Source: Labia minor
Taxonomy: Eukaryota; Arthropoda; Insecta; Dermaptera; Spongiphoridae
Direction: 5' to 3'
Assembly: GCA_963082975.1 (NCBI GenBank)
Contig: OY720350.1
Location: forward strand, 38,298,660 to 38,362,659
DNA: 64,000 nucleotides
Under the pieces are notes generated by a model. That model was given only the letters and a program-made list of their open reading frames with translations, was not told the origin of the DNA and did no database searches. Shown one piece after another: positions 24,052 through 35,400 of the stretch. Within the stretch, counting starts at the first letter, position 1, and the number at the start of each line of letters is the position of its first letter. Both the position numbers and the translations under genes were made by a program.

Positions 24052-25440
24052 CATTCATTCATTCGTTTAAAAAACCACTCAAGTAAAATTTCTGGCAATA
24101 AACTATAAATAAATAAATAATAAGAGAGTAGTAAATGAAAATATTTATTTATAGTTGATAGTTTGATCATGTTTATCAAGAAATGAGGAAATTTATATTT
24201 AACCATATTTACAGGTGCTGATAAACGAGAATATATGTTGCGCGAAAAATGTGAAAAATATTTACTTTACATTTTTATTCGATGCTTAATATATATTTTC
24301 CTGGATAAAATTTAAAAAGTTTATAAAATAGATAAAAACAGATCAATTTCTAAAAGCAACTAAAGAAATTTCAAAAGAATTCAATCATCATAAATTAATA
24401 ATCAAAGAAGAATGATAGTTTTATTCTTATAATTTCAATTGATCCAAAGAGAGAATAATATAAAAGGAATTTCATGTATAATGATAATAATATTAATAAT
24501 CGCAGATTAAATATTAAATTAAATAAATGGTTCTTTTATTTGCTTATAGGACATGCACTATGATTAAAATTCCCGAATATAAAATTTATTAATTATAAGT
24601 TATCTAATGGGCTATAACACTGACACCCAGAGTTTCTTTAAATAGCATGCAAATGAATCCAAATCTGTCATGTGATTGATGTTTAGTCTCTGCATTTTTC
24701 CGACATTTTTCAGCAAACCATTTCTGAGTCTTTCATTCTCTCAGAGTATTCTCGCTAAAATATTTGGGGGAATTTCAACAGATTTATCATTCATATTTAA
24801 ATCAATTGTTTATATGTTGTTTCAATTGTTTATTAGAAATTAAATCAAAAAAAGAGTGTTGTTGAAATTTCACCTTTCAAGCACATGTTCATTTGAAATA
24901 ATTGGGTATTGTCCGATATGTATAGACAAAATTCTAATATAAAATGATAATTAAAAGAATGGAATATATAAAATACAATTAGAGTCTAAAAACATCAAAT
25001 TCGTTAGAAAAAAAAGGTAAAATAAAATTGACTTCATTTTAAAATAATGGAATAACTTTTAGAGTAACCCATAATACATTCACTATCATTTAATTTACAA
25101 TAAAAATCTCAAACATTTAAATTTTTTTTTAGCATATTACGACTATAGATGATAAACTAAAGAAATTAGTATAATAATATAGAAAATAAATCAAAATAAA
25201 AAGATTAATAAGTTGACAATGTATAAATATTAATGTGAAATGAATGTAAAATTAATGAGCTAAATTTTGTTGAAACTTTTGGGACATATATATCAACGAA
25301 AGTAATATAATTACCCTAAACACGAATGCCAAAGAAATTACCTCCAAATGAGGTTAAATTTGAAGGTCAGTAATATTTGATTCGAATAGGTATTTACGCT
25401 CTATATTTTATCTTACCTTGAAATCAAAAACATCTACTAA
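24013..25440. other. (TA)n run and AT-rich DNA
   Basis: (TA)n at 24013-24049, then AT-rich sequence. The stretch about 24540-24740 is slightly more complex but unassigned. Confidence 0.45.
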
Positions 25441-25459
25441 TCGTATGGTCATATAATAA

Positions 25460-25545
25460 TTTACCAGCTGGTCAGAGCGCCTTCGGCGCTCTTCACAGCT
25501 GGACGGGGGCTCCGCCCCCTGTACCCCCGAGTGGTACATCGTATT
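25460..25545 (-). mobile_element. GC-rich double hairpin, possible Helitron 3' end
   Basis: Two near-perfect palindromes in otherwise AT-rich DNA: GAGCGCCTTCGGCGCTC (25475-25491), bracketed by CAGCTG on both sides, and GGGGGCTCCGCCCCC (25505-25519). It lies below the minus-strand helicase relic at 26.2-26.4 kb, i.e. downstream of it in its own orientation, where a Helitron-type element would carry a terminal hairpin. Linking the two is an inference, because a LINE fragment lies between them. Confidence 0.35.
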
Positions 25546-25709
25546 TGGTTAAAAGTAGTAAAAGGTTTTCATCCATTTTGTTTCAATCATTATATTACAT
25601 AAAACATTCATTTCTTTTTGTGTTCTTATTTAAAATATATTTTAATATATAATAAATTAATTATATATATTATTATTGTAAATGTTATATCTATTTATTT
25701 ATATAACTC

Positions 25710-25803
25710 AAAGATACTCGAAAGTTCTTGGCCACATTTCTTCAAATGTCCCTATTCTGAGCCCTTGTCCCATCTCTCTTACGTCCCTTCCTATGCGTCT
25801 TGA
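25710..25803 (-). pseudogene. LINE 3' tail fragment
   Basis: Minus strand reads RRIGRDVREMGQGLRIGTF then EEMWPRTF. It is close at DNA level to the ends of the 6.7- and 39.3-kb fragments (TTCTTGGCC, ATGTCCCTATTCTGA, CTTACGTCCCTTCC). It contains only the last segment of the LINE coding region. Confidence 0.5.
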
Positions 25804-25860
25804 TTCCCTTTGATAATAATTTTGATGAGATAAGCCTCTTTACTGCATGATAACAGGCGT

Positions 25861-26432
25861 TTCCCGATTGATACCTCGATTTAAATTCTTCTCAAATATT
25901 ATTATACTTCGTGATTACATTCAATTTTTCTACATATTCAAATTTTACATTTTGTATATTAAGATTTTGTATGTTAATACTGTTCCTCTTTGTCACTAAA
26001 TATTTTTTCTTATCACTATTAATTTCTTGAGTGTCTGGCCCTGAGCTTTGTTGATAGTATGTTTGTTTCCTTAGAACCTCCATTAATTTTTCCTCGCTAT
26101 CTGTAATTGCAATTGCCGAATCTCTTATAATATTTAAGACGTCTGCTTAGCCTAACTTTTCAATTTTTTTGTTTAATTGCATTTCGAGTGATTTTTTCCC
26201 AATTTGTGTAATCACATACTCACAACATGCAACATATAATTGGCTGTGGGAAAAACATGGGGATTGCAAATGAACTCCGCAGCACTTGAGTGTCTGGCCC
26301 TGAGCTTTGTTGATAGTATGTTTGTTTCCTTAGAACCTTTACCTCCACAAAACATACCCACATTGCACTTTTATAATATATACCGGGACCCTGAGCCTTG
26401 GCTCGGTACTTAAGTTGAAAAAAATGATTCAT
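25861..26432 (-). pseudogene. Helitron PIF1-type helicase relic with internal duplication
   Basis: In one minus-strand frame between about 26223 and 26320 the sequence reads TINKAQGQTLKCCGVHLQ, then SPCFSHSQLYVACCE. This is the C-terminal helicase signature of Helitron Rep/helicase proteins (family form TINKxQGQTLxxxGVxLxxPCFSHGQLYVAxSRV, superfamily 1 motifs V and VI), with the motif VI SRV changed to CCE. The first part is duplicated: TTGAGTGTCTGGCCCTGAGC and about 30 following bases occur at about 26029-26080 and again at about 26287-26338. Stops and frameshifts make it non-functional. The replication initiator part is not visible. Confidence 0.7.
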
Positions 26433-26458
26433 TATTATTGGATTTGGCTGGTAATATT

Positions 26459-26505
26459 AATACCTGAGACACCGAGCTCCGGTCCACCCTTTGAAAAATA
26501 TTGAT
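26459..26505 (-). repeat. Family C terminal hairpin fragment
   Basis: ACCTGAGACACCGAGCTCCG then GTCCACCCTTT matches the low end of the element at 23391 (ACCTGGAACACCGAGCT...). Reversed, it gives the stem ACCG-GAGCT-CGGT followed by GTCTCAGGT. It directly adjoins the helicase relic, so family C may derive from that helicase-bearing element; this is inference. Confidence 0.4.
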
Positions 26506-27340
26506 ATACAATTCTTTAATTATTTATTACAATTATTAAATGTTACACATTTGCATCAATCTGATTAAAATGAATGAACTTGTGCTCCTCAATAATACAT
26601 AAATATATAATATATAGGTTCATATATATTTTTTCTATAGTTTTTTTTTGAAAAACTGTTTAGCGCCCCAAGTGGTTATAAAACAAACAATTTTATATAA
26701 TAAGATTAATCCAAGTAATATCGTCTATTTCTATTCGACACTATTTTCACTCCTTGGGTAGCGGCCCAGTCAATTATCTTATATGTCGCCAAATTCAAAA
26801 TCAGTGTTTGACACTACAGTTGTAATTGCATATATATATAATTGGCCTTTTTATAAAAATATATTAAGATCATATAAATTGGAATTTGTCATCCAAAGAA
26901 TATCTATATATTTGTTTTTATTTATAATACACGAAAACATTCAAAATTATATGAATAAATAATTTTAATTTTGATCTCATAATTGGATTTTCATTTTCAA
27001 TTGACGATTTGAATTCATAAAATATTAAAAAAAAACTTTTAAAACTTTTTTCAAGTAAGTATATATGAATATAAGATATATTATGGGTGAGTTCAAAATG
27101 TATGAAGGGACACATTTACAATAATAATATATATAATTTTATAATATTTACCGGAGTATAATAAATTGATAACGTCATTTAATTCTCCTACTATATATCG
27201 AATCGAATATAAAGATAAATCTTCTTTTAAACGTTGTGTGAAACAATTTCAAATAATTTAAATGTAAAACTATTAATGAAATAAAAAAAAATCAAATATA
27301 TGAATATAATATAAATATTTTTAATTTTATTTTAAGAATA
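26506..27340. other. AT-rich DNA, unassigned patch at 26660-26820
   Basis: The stretch about 26660-26820 (GTTTAGCGCCCCAAGTGGTT, GGGTAGCGGCCCAGTC) is more complex than its surroundings but belongs to no family I recognise. Confidence 0.35.
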
Positions 27341-27344
27341 GATA

Positions 27345-27565
27345 TGTATATATCTCACAGGCGGTGGTTGTGACGTCACATATATACATTTAAATTTAGA
27401 AGAAAAAAACTAATAAAGATGTAGTTTTCCAGAGATGTGGTCAATAAAACTCAATTTTTCTTTATAAATACTATCTCTGTTGTGAATTTCAAAAAAATCG
27501 TTAGAGCGGTTTTTGAGAACAATGAAACAAACAAACAAACAATTTTTACTCGTATAAGAAGATAA
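27345..27565 (-). mobile_element. Family C HINE-like fragment, copy C2
   Basis: Contains TGTGACGTCACA at about 27369-27380, then AACTCAATTTTTCTTTATAA, TTGTGAATTTCAAAAAAATC and GTTAGAGCGGTTTTTGAGAA, followed by the microsatellite (AAAC)n. Read in reverse the order is microsatellite, ACCGCTCTAACGATTTT, then TGAAATT, the plan of the family A/B core (ACGG...TGATGAAATTTGG). The middle part matches copy C1. Confidence 0.45.
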
Positions 27566-27579
27566 GAGATATTAAACAT

Positions 27580-27583
27580 TTTT

Positions 27584-27619
<36 letters not shown>

Positions 27620-28733
27620 TGTTTATTTATTTATTAATAAACTATTTTTTTTTTAATTTTAATTTATAAAATTTTAGAAAAGTATCTTAAAAATCATTTA
27701 AATAAAAATCTTAATTTAATTATTTATTTATTTATTTTCTTTTGAAAGAGAGAATTTATTTTAAGCATAATAATAATAATAATTTAAATATAGATAGGTA
27801 AATATTTCCAGCATTTAGGCTGAGCAAGTGCGCTCAAAATCGGATAAAAATAATAATTATATATTAAAAAAATAAATTATTTATTTATTTTTTTTTAACT
27901 TTATTTCTATTAAAAGAAATAAATGGTATATTGAATTCAGTCAAAATTGTATTTAAATATATTTATAAATATAAATAAATATATGAATGAATTGTAATTA
28001 ATATTTAAATATTTTAAGATCATTTATTAATAAATAAATAAATAAAAAACCTCCATCAATGTCAAGTATTAATCCAATTTTCTGGATGAATCTTCCTTGA
28101 TCAGTGAATTTTGATTAAAAATTAAATACAAGGTTATTCTTTTCGTTTTATAATTTCCCATTCAATAAATTTTTACTTTTAAATGTTGTCAAATTGCTGG
28201 CCAAAAAAACATGGCTTATTTAAGATGTCGATGCAGGTGATAAGTGTAGGGGCTTGTTAACACCAACTCAGGGACATAGTTTTGTTATCATAGAAGCTAC
28301 GTCCTTGGATCTTATAACCACAAATTAATGACGGACATTCTCGATGGTATCGCCACATCCTTCATTATTTCACTTTTACTAAGAATCATATTGTCTATCC
28401 TATTATTTATTCCTTTATTTGAATATTTGTGATACTAGTCATTATTTATGTATTTATTTAGAAGAAATTATTTCCATAGATATTCCCTGAAAAGGGCTTA
28501 ATATTAAATGCATTTGTTGACAAAGAAGCCATGAAAAGGAGCTTTTAAATAAATAAATATTTGATAAATATTTGCTCACAAGATGTAGGAAATTGATTAG
28601 TAATAGAAAAGGTATAAGATTTATTGAGCATATAGCTCAATAGTGAATAAATAAATAAATAAATAACAGTTTGTGATATTCAGTAATTAAACATTTTTAT
28701 GTATAAACAAGCCAGGCGTTCAATTACTTTTTG
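27580..28733. other. (TA)n and AT-rich DNA; unassigned island 28190-28390
   Basis: A (TA)n run at about 27587-27617 is followed by plain AT-rich sequence. The stretch 28190-28390 is more complex (GATGTCGATGCAGGTGATAA, GACGGACATTCTCGATGG), without an open frame or repeat ends that I can name. Confidence 0.35.
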
Positions 28734-28809
28734 ACTATCTCGTCAGGGATAGTATTGCGATCACGAAAATTTTCGATGTTGAGATTTTGATGTTTTTATA
28801 CGTTTAGAA

Positions 28810-29386
28810 CAGAGGTTCTTAAACTGTGGTCCGCGGACCCCTGGGGGTCCGCGAAGACTTTACTGGGGGTCCGCAAAGCCATCGTACAGGTGCACGAGAA
28901 AATGATGAGTCAGTTAAAACTATTTAATATAAAAGGAGCGATGGCATGGCTTTGTGAGGAAACAGAGATCAAATACCCAAATTCAACGAAATGTGCAAGA
29001 AAACTATTGCTACCGTTTCCATCTTCATATTTAGCTGAATTTTCTTTCTTCAATATTATAATTTCTAATAAAATGTGTTCTACAATTTGCAAAAAAATCG
29101 TTATTCACCAATTACTGTTAGAAATATTCAACATATATCCTTGTTCTTATGAGATCGTAAGCCAGAAATTAACTAATAAAATGACGTAAAGTACCTAAAG
29201 TTGGGATGGGGTCCGTCAAAAAAAATTTGTCCAAGTGGGGGTCCGCATATATCCTTGTTCTTATGAGATCGTAATCCAGAAATTAACTAATAAAATGACG
29301 TAAAGTACCTAAAGTTGGGATGGGGTCCGTCAAAAAAAATTTCTCCAAGTGGGGGTCCGCGGAGTACATAAGTTTAAGAACCTCTG
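28810..29386 (+). mobile_element. hAT element with transposase remnant, internal duplication
   Basis: Ends CAGAGGTTCTTAAACTGTGG and its inverted form ...AAGTTTAAGAACCTCTG. 8-bp target duplication GTTTAGAA at 28802-28809 and 29387-29394. It retains the C-terminal dimerisation part of a hAT transposase (ZBED/SCAND3-like): YPNSTKCARKLLLPFPSSYL, then AEFSFFN, followed by an eroded tail. The family form is LLLPFPSTYLxExxFSxL. Near the 3' end about 120 bp is repeated in tandem: GATGGGGTCCGTCAAAAAAA and TATATCCTTGTTCTTATGAG each occur twice, which is absent from the sister copy at 29584. Not autonomous. Confidence 0.85.
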
Positions 29387-29394
29387 GTTTAGAA

Positions 29395-29583
29395 GGTTCC
29401 TGAATCATTTTCACTAAGGTTGAAAAAAATGTATCTTTCTCTCTCTCTCTCTGTGTGTGTATGTATGTAATATGTATATATGTATGTATGTATGTATATA
29501 TATATGTGTGTGTATGTGTGTGTATGTGTATGTGTGTGTGTGTGTGTGTGACCAAGATTACTCAAAAACAGTTTGATCTAGAA
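29395..29583. repeat. Compound microsatellite inside copy A8
   Basis: (CT)n, (GT)n, (ATGT)n and (GT)n between the two hAT insertions. It is the normal microsatellite of family A, expanded. Open frames across it encode only simple repeats such as TYIYTYIH and are not genes. Confidence 0.8.
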
Positions 29584-30048
29584 CAGAGGTTCTTAAACTG
29601 TGGTCCGCGGACCCCTGGGGGTCCGCGAAGCCTTTACTGGGGGTCCGCAAAGCCATCGTACAGGTGCACGAGAAAATGATGAGTCGGTTAAAACTTTATT
29701 TAATATAAAAGAAGCGATGGCATGGCTTTGTGAGGAAACAGAGATCAAATACCCAAATTCAACGAAATGTGCAAGAAAACTATTGCTACCGTTTCCATCT
29801 TCATATTTAGCAGAATTTTCTTTCTTCAATATTATAATTTCTAATAAAATGTGTTCTACAATATGCAAAAAAATCGTTATTTACCAATCACTGTTAGAAA
29901 TATTCATCATATATCCTTGTTCTTATGAGATCGTAAGCCAGAAATTAACTAATAAAATGACGTAAAGTACCTAAAGTTGGAATGGGGTCCGTCAAAAAAA
30001 TTTTTTTCAAGTGGGGGTCCGCAGAGTACATAAGATTAAGAACCTCTG
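29584..30048 (+). mobile_element. Second hAT element of the same family
   Basis: Same ends (CAGAGGTTCTTAAACTGTGG and ...AAGAACCTCTG) with a different 8-bp duplication, ATCTAGAA, at 29576-29583 and 30049-30056. This proves an independent insertion rather than local copying. It carries the same transposase remnant (KCARKLLLPFPSSYLAEF) without the 3' tandem duplication of the 28.8-kb copy. It is very similar to that copy, so both are recent relative to the host family A element. Confidence 0.87.
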
Positions 30049-30603
30049 ATCTAGAATGATGAAATTTGGTAAATGGGCATTATTCAAAATTCATAGTTTT
30101 CTATCAACTTTTGAGAAATGTAGCTCAACCGGAAGAGGGTCATTACCTACAACGTTTTCATTTTTTTCCTCTAAAGTGACCGTAAAAATAAAGATATATG
30201 TTTGATAATTTTTCACATGATTAATGATTGTATAAAACTGCTATATATAGAATTTCAGCTTGATTGAATAGCTGAAAGTACCAAAATTAATTTTTTAACA
30301 CTGCAAATCTCACGCGCCAACACGTGACGTGGTGCTATCAACAAAAAGCCAAACATGCACTGGTTTAATATTTATTATTTATAATTTATAATTAATTAAA
30401 TTTAATTTAAATATAATATATTATGTTATTTAATCCAATTCATTCAATTATGCTATATGGTATATATATATATATTATTATATATGTAATATATGAAGAT
30501 TCATTTTTGTTTTCCAATTTATAAATATAAATTTAGGTAAGTATATGAAGTTAAACAAATTTAAGTGGAATCAAATTCTTAATTTTTCACAATTATAAAA
30601 TAC

Positions 30604-30770
30604 AGTCGCAGTTAGCTCGCTTGAGTCGGAACTCGCAGTACTTGAGAACGATTGCAGAATAAGAAATCGAAACGTTGTACAATTATTATTTTAATTTAAT
30701 AAATAATATTTACAAATAAATTTTAAATTAAATATTAAAATAAAAATCCCTTTAATAATTATAAAATCCA
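30604..30770 (+). repeat. Fragment related to the 5.6-kb foldback arm
   Basis: CTTGAGAACGATTGCAGAAT, then AAGAAATCGAAACGTTGTAC and TTTTAATTTAATAAATAAT, ending AAAAATCCCTTTAATAA, follows the arm of the 5557-5835 element in order (stem, GAAACGTTGTAC, TTAATTTAATAAATAAT, CCCTTAATAA). Only one arm is present; the foldback partner is missing. Confidence 0.55.
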
Positions 30771-32210
30771 TTTAAAAAATTTAAAAATTAAATATTTATC
30801 GATGCTTAGAAGTGACATATATATATATATATATATATGATTTGGAACTATAAAGATACTGAATTATATTTATACAAAAATATTAAAAAAATAATTAAAA
30901 TTAAAATTGAAGAATAAAATAAAATGTCTATAAGAAACAAGTTTTACAAGATAATTAATTATATGCATCATTCACAATATGATCAATTCATGTAAATACA
31001 GTGATAACGGTTGAATGATTAACAATAAGAATAATAACCAACTGAGAAAATCCCTTCGGCTTTATTTATAAGTACTACAGTTATATAATTGTATTGAGAT
31101 GAGTTTAACCTCAGCTTTAGAAATGTCATCTATTATTACAATTGTAATTTAATATTCGTTTTTGAACTTAAGAAATTAATCGTGCTTTTATAATTCGTAT
31201 AAATAAATAAATTATGGCAAATTTACATTTTTTTGTTTTGTTTATATTCATCATAAATTAATGATTTTTTAAATTTATGTGAAATTTTAAACAGCCCAAT
31301 GGCGTTAAGTGAAATTATTAACAGATAAATTCGTGTAGAAAATAAAATTAAATGGACAATTTGAAAGGTTAAATATTAGATGATAATATAAATATAAAAA
31401 AAAATTTTTTATAAAATAACGTTTTTCTCATGGACTTTAAAGAATAAAATAATTTTACTTTAAGCCTGACAAAGTTTATGGATGAATTGGTTCATATACA
31501 ACGAAAAACGTTGGGTGTATTTAGTTTTATTTATTTATAAATATAAAAGTCAAATTTTTGTGATAATAAAGATTTTATTAAACACATAAATTAAATTTAA
31601 AGAAATTAATATTTTATTATTTTTCAATGTAATATACTTGTATCAAAGTATTTAACAAAATTTAAAAGAATTATTTTCTTAAATTTACATATTATCAATC
31701 AAATCCAAAAGAGTTGATTAATTTAGAAGAAGTAGTGTTACTTGTTAATGAAGTGTAATAGTGTAGTATGCAAAGATATAATATATAACTATTATTCTTT
31801 TTTTATTCTATGTGTAATGAACTTTATGACATGAGTATTTAAACAAAAATTACTTAACAAGAAAAATATTTGAAAGTATATAGTATATTAGTACAGAGTT
31901 CATTTATATATATAAAATAGAATGTACAATATTTTTTTTTAAATGAAGGATATGAGTAATATTTTATCATATTATTAGTGAATATATTTTATTGTATCAA
32001 AGATTTATTTACCATGAAATGGGGTGTGGAAAAGAGATACATAAGAGAGAACCTGATACAATTATAATATTATTGATTTTTTTTATATTATTTAATTATT
32101 TATTTTTCTTTTTAGTAATTTATTTTTCCCTTCGAGAAATTATTTAATTAATTAATTTAATTTTCTTATAGTGATAAGAATTTTAGTTACTAAGTCTAAG
32201 TGTTGTTCTT
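30771..32210. other. AT-rich DNA, nothing recognised
   Basis: A/T-rich throughout with a short (TA)n at about 30817-30838. No repeat or exon was recognised. Confidence 0.5.
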
Positions 32211-32465
32211 TTAAAATTTTAAAAGTTTTATATGATTAGTGATGATTGAGATAAAGAATGGTGTTGTATAGGTCTCATTTTTGTAAGAAATAATTTTAAT
32301 TGAAGGAACCACACCAATCTTCATATGAATTAAAGTGCAGCTCAGCAAGCATGTCCCATCGACGCAAACAAATGCAAGTTCTAAGGGGCCAGATCTGGAG
32401 AGTAGGGTGGGGGAGGTAAGATTTCCTAGCCATGTTATCCAACGTTTTCCTGACATTTGCGACCC
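32211..32465 (-). pseudogene. Mariner transposase C-terminal fragment
   Basis: Minus strand shows PHPTYSPDLAPSNLHLFA-like text only if one frameshift is allowed near 32390, then MLAELHFNSYEDW at about 32310-32355. These match the mariner C-terminal order HPPYSPDLAPSDxHLFxxMxHxLAExxFxSYEDxKxW. Stops follow. No terminal repeats were found. It is distinct from the 16.8-kb pseudogene and the 19.85/46.7-kb family. Confidence 0.55.
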
Positions 32466-35400
32466 GGTTAATTTAATTAGAGAAAGAAAATAATGTACTG
32501 TAATATTAACTAACAAGTTTATAAAATAATCACAATGCCAGCAATTTATATTTATTATCAAAATGAAATAAAGATGACAAGTGATTCTGATGATAATCGC
32601 AACTTCCTTCTTTCATTCTACCCTCCCCCCACCATACGATGTTGACAAGACATACAGTTGTTCTACCGGTTTCTCTCGTGATTTCCCTCAACCACCCGTT
32701 TCGTTTGTCTCTGTTCATTTCCGTTATCATGTTTTTTTATTTCTTTTTCCAGCTTAGTTGTGATTCTGGTCCATGAATGTTTTTGCAACAACAAGCTCCC
32801 CCCCCCCTTTATGGGTATCTCTCTCATTTCTTTCACCAATTCCAATCACATTCGTTTTACTGACCTTAATATTCGTTAGAAAATCTAATTCTATTGGGGT
32901 TTATTTTGATTTTAATGTAAACTATTCTTCAATTATTATTCTATTATTTGTTTATTCGAAATAAAACATAAAAATGGTGATTCAGATTAAAAAAATTGTT
33001 ATTTTTGAAGATAAGTGTTTTGACGATATGTTTCAGTTCAATATTTGAAATTTTCGTTTTGATATTTCAAAAATTTTTTGAAAATAATCTTGATATACAC
33101 AAATCATCATTTTTTTACTCTCTGTTAGAAGAAAATTAAGTATTTATAAAATCCATTCGCTAAGAAATTTAATACGATGAAGTCATTTAGATTCAGAAAA
33201 ACAATTAAAATAATTGAAATGGTTATATAAAACAAGGACATTTCATTTTGTTTTATTTATTTTTTCATTCCCGGAAGTGTTGCAAAAGAGAGGGTGCAAA
33301 ATTCCCATTTTACTAGAATTCATCCTCCCCTGAGAGTAACTTTTATAAAGGCATTAAAGTAATCGGTTAAATTTAGTGGAATCCGTGATGATTCACTTTT
33401 TAAGTCATTTAATCCTAAATTGGTCTCAAAAAAACATCCAATATATACTTCACTATGTTAATCCTATGCGATTTAAGGGTGTATGAAATCTTTTTTAACT
33501 TTTGATTCTACAAAATTCTAATGGAGATGATGAGCTTTTTAGGAGCTCACTAAGAAAAAAAAATTTATAAATTAAAATATTACACTAAAAATATTAAATT
33601 AAATATCTTAAACCAATTTTTAATTTATTATTTTATACAAAAATAGAAATACTTTTCTTGAGAATAGTTTGTTTGGATAAATTCCAATTGTACGAAAATA
33701 TTTGATTTTAAATAAATAAAAAAAAAATATTTAGAATAATTTAAAATTGAAAAAAAAATTATACTTAATTATATGAAATACCTATTAAATAATAATTTAC
33801 TTATAAGAAATATACAAGTCATTTCATTTAATATAAATATATAAAAAAAATATATACAGTTTTACATTCAGAAAGCAATTTAGAATTTAATGCTTCGATT
33901 CATTCAAAAGATTCATCAAACTGTACAGAATTATTCTCAAGAATATATATATAAATCTGAGTGTGTGTGTGAGTAAATTATAAATGCTTTAATAAGATAT
34001 TATCGATATGCTTTGAATGTTATCAGATAATGATGAGGATGATGATAAATTATGTTTAAAAAATATTTTATATAAGTACATATATATATACATTTTATGT
34101 ATAATATGTTATGTAACAAAAATTACAATGACTATGTCTAAAAGAAAAACTCACAAATCACTATCATCAAGAAGAATAAAAATATTTTCGATTTGTGATA
34201 ATAATAGAGCAAAAGAAGAACAATATATAAAAATATTATTTCCAGGGAGGGGCCAAACAATAAAAAATTCAATAGAATAATTTTTATAATCATTGATCTA
34301 AGGTATATCCTACAATAAAAATGTAAATTTGGTAGATAATACATATAAAATGTTTAAATAAATAGAAAATTATTAATTAACCCAGTTGTGATCTTTCTCT
34401 TCCTAGTTTAATTTAAAAATATACTTCATTTAAATGAAAAGCTAATAAATATATGAAAGAATAATATTAAAAAGAGTATTTTAATATATATATATATATA
34501 TATACTACTCAAGCATAAATATTGGCGACCGTTGAAAATTGTATAATATAGCTCTTTATATATATATATATACAATATTTTTACATAAATATACACTTAA
34601 AAAAATAATATCTACATTCTCAATGTCCATAAATTAGACATTATTTTTGTAATAAGTGGGAAATAAATAAAATGGAATACACACACACACATTCTGTTGA
34701 AAGAGGATTATTAATTGAGTCTACAATTACAATTTACATATATGTTACATTGAAAATAAATATTTTGAAATGTTAAAAAATGTTTTATTTAAAGTATATG
34801 TACATATATAAACAAAATGAAAATCAAAGTGTAAACTGAGAAAGAGATTTTACTAATAGAAAATGAACTAAAACTATTTCTTATGATCAGAAAATGAGAG
34901 ATTTAATATTTATTTGTTTGTTTGTTTATTCTATATATTTTTTAAAATAATTTTAATATCATAGAACTTTTATAATAATAAAAACGAAATCGTGTGTCAT
35001 GTCCACGATGTGACCTTGAATTTTTCTGTGACAGAATAACATAAAGATAAACATAAAGATTGGCGACCGTTGAAAGTACATAGGATAATATAACTATTAA
35101 TTAATTAATTGTTAAAATTTTATAATAGAATAATAGTTTATATTATATATTTTTGAGATAGAAAATAAAAAAAAAAAAAAATTAAATAAATTTAGTGATT
35201 TTATTAAATTTCATTATTTTTTGTCTTTTCTATTCCATCTAATTTAATAAAATTATAATTAAATGTATATTCTTTAGTTAATCAAATTAAAAGTGTGTTA
35301 ATTTATCATTTACTATGCAGATACATTTACAATTACATTATTATATAATATAATGTTTATATTATATTAATAATATTTCTTTAATTTCTATAATTATCAT

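Larger units (their letters stand above)
28734..30443 (+). mobile_element. Family A HINE-like element, copy A8, carrying two hAT insertions
   Basis: Begins ACTATCTCGTCAGGGATAGT then ATTGCGATCACG, in the same orientation as A2. It continues through the GATGTTTTTATACG block, an expanded (CT)n(GT)n(GTAT)n microsatellite (about 29430-29550), the core (TGATGAAATTTGGTAAATGG, ending ACCGGAAG at about 30135) and the CACGTGACGTGG block. It stops at TTTAATCCAATTCA, before the 3' inverted repeat and hairpin, so the 3' end is lost. Two hAT elements sit inside it with separate target duplications. Confidence 0.88.

Noticed and set aside
29283-29679. Open frames on both strands of 75-90 codons
   Set aside because: They run through the (GT)n/(GTAT)n microsatellite of copy A8 and give only simple-repeat peptides.
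28890-29965. Frames of 99 and 121 codons that look like two paralogous genes
   Set aside because: They lie wholly inside the two hAT elements and correspond to an eroded transposase C-terminus, not host genes.
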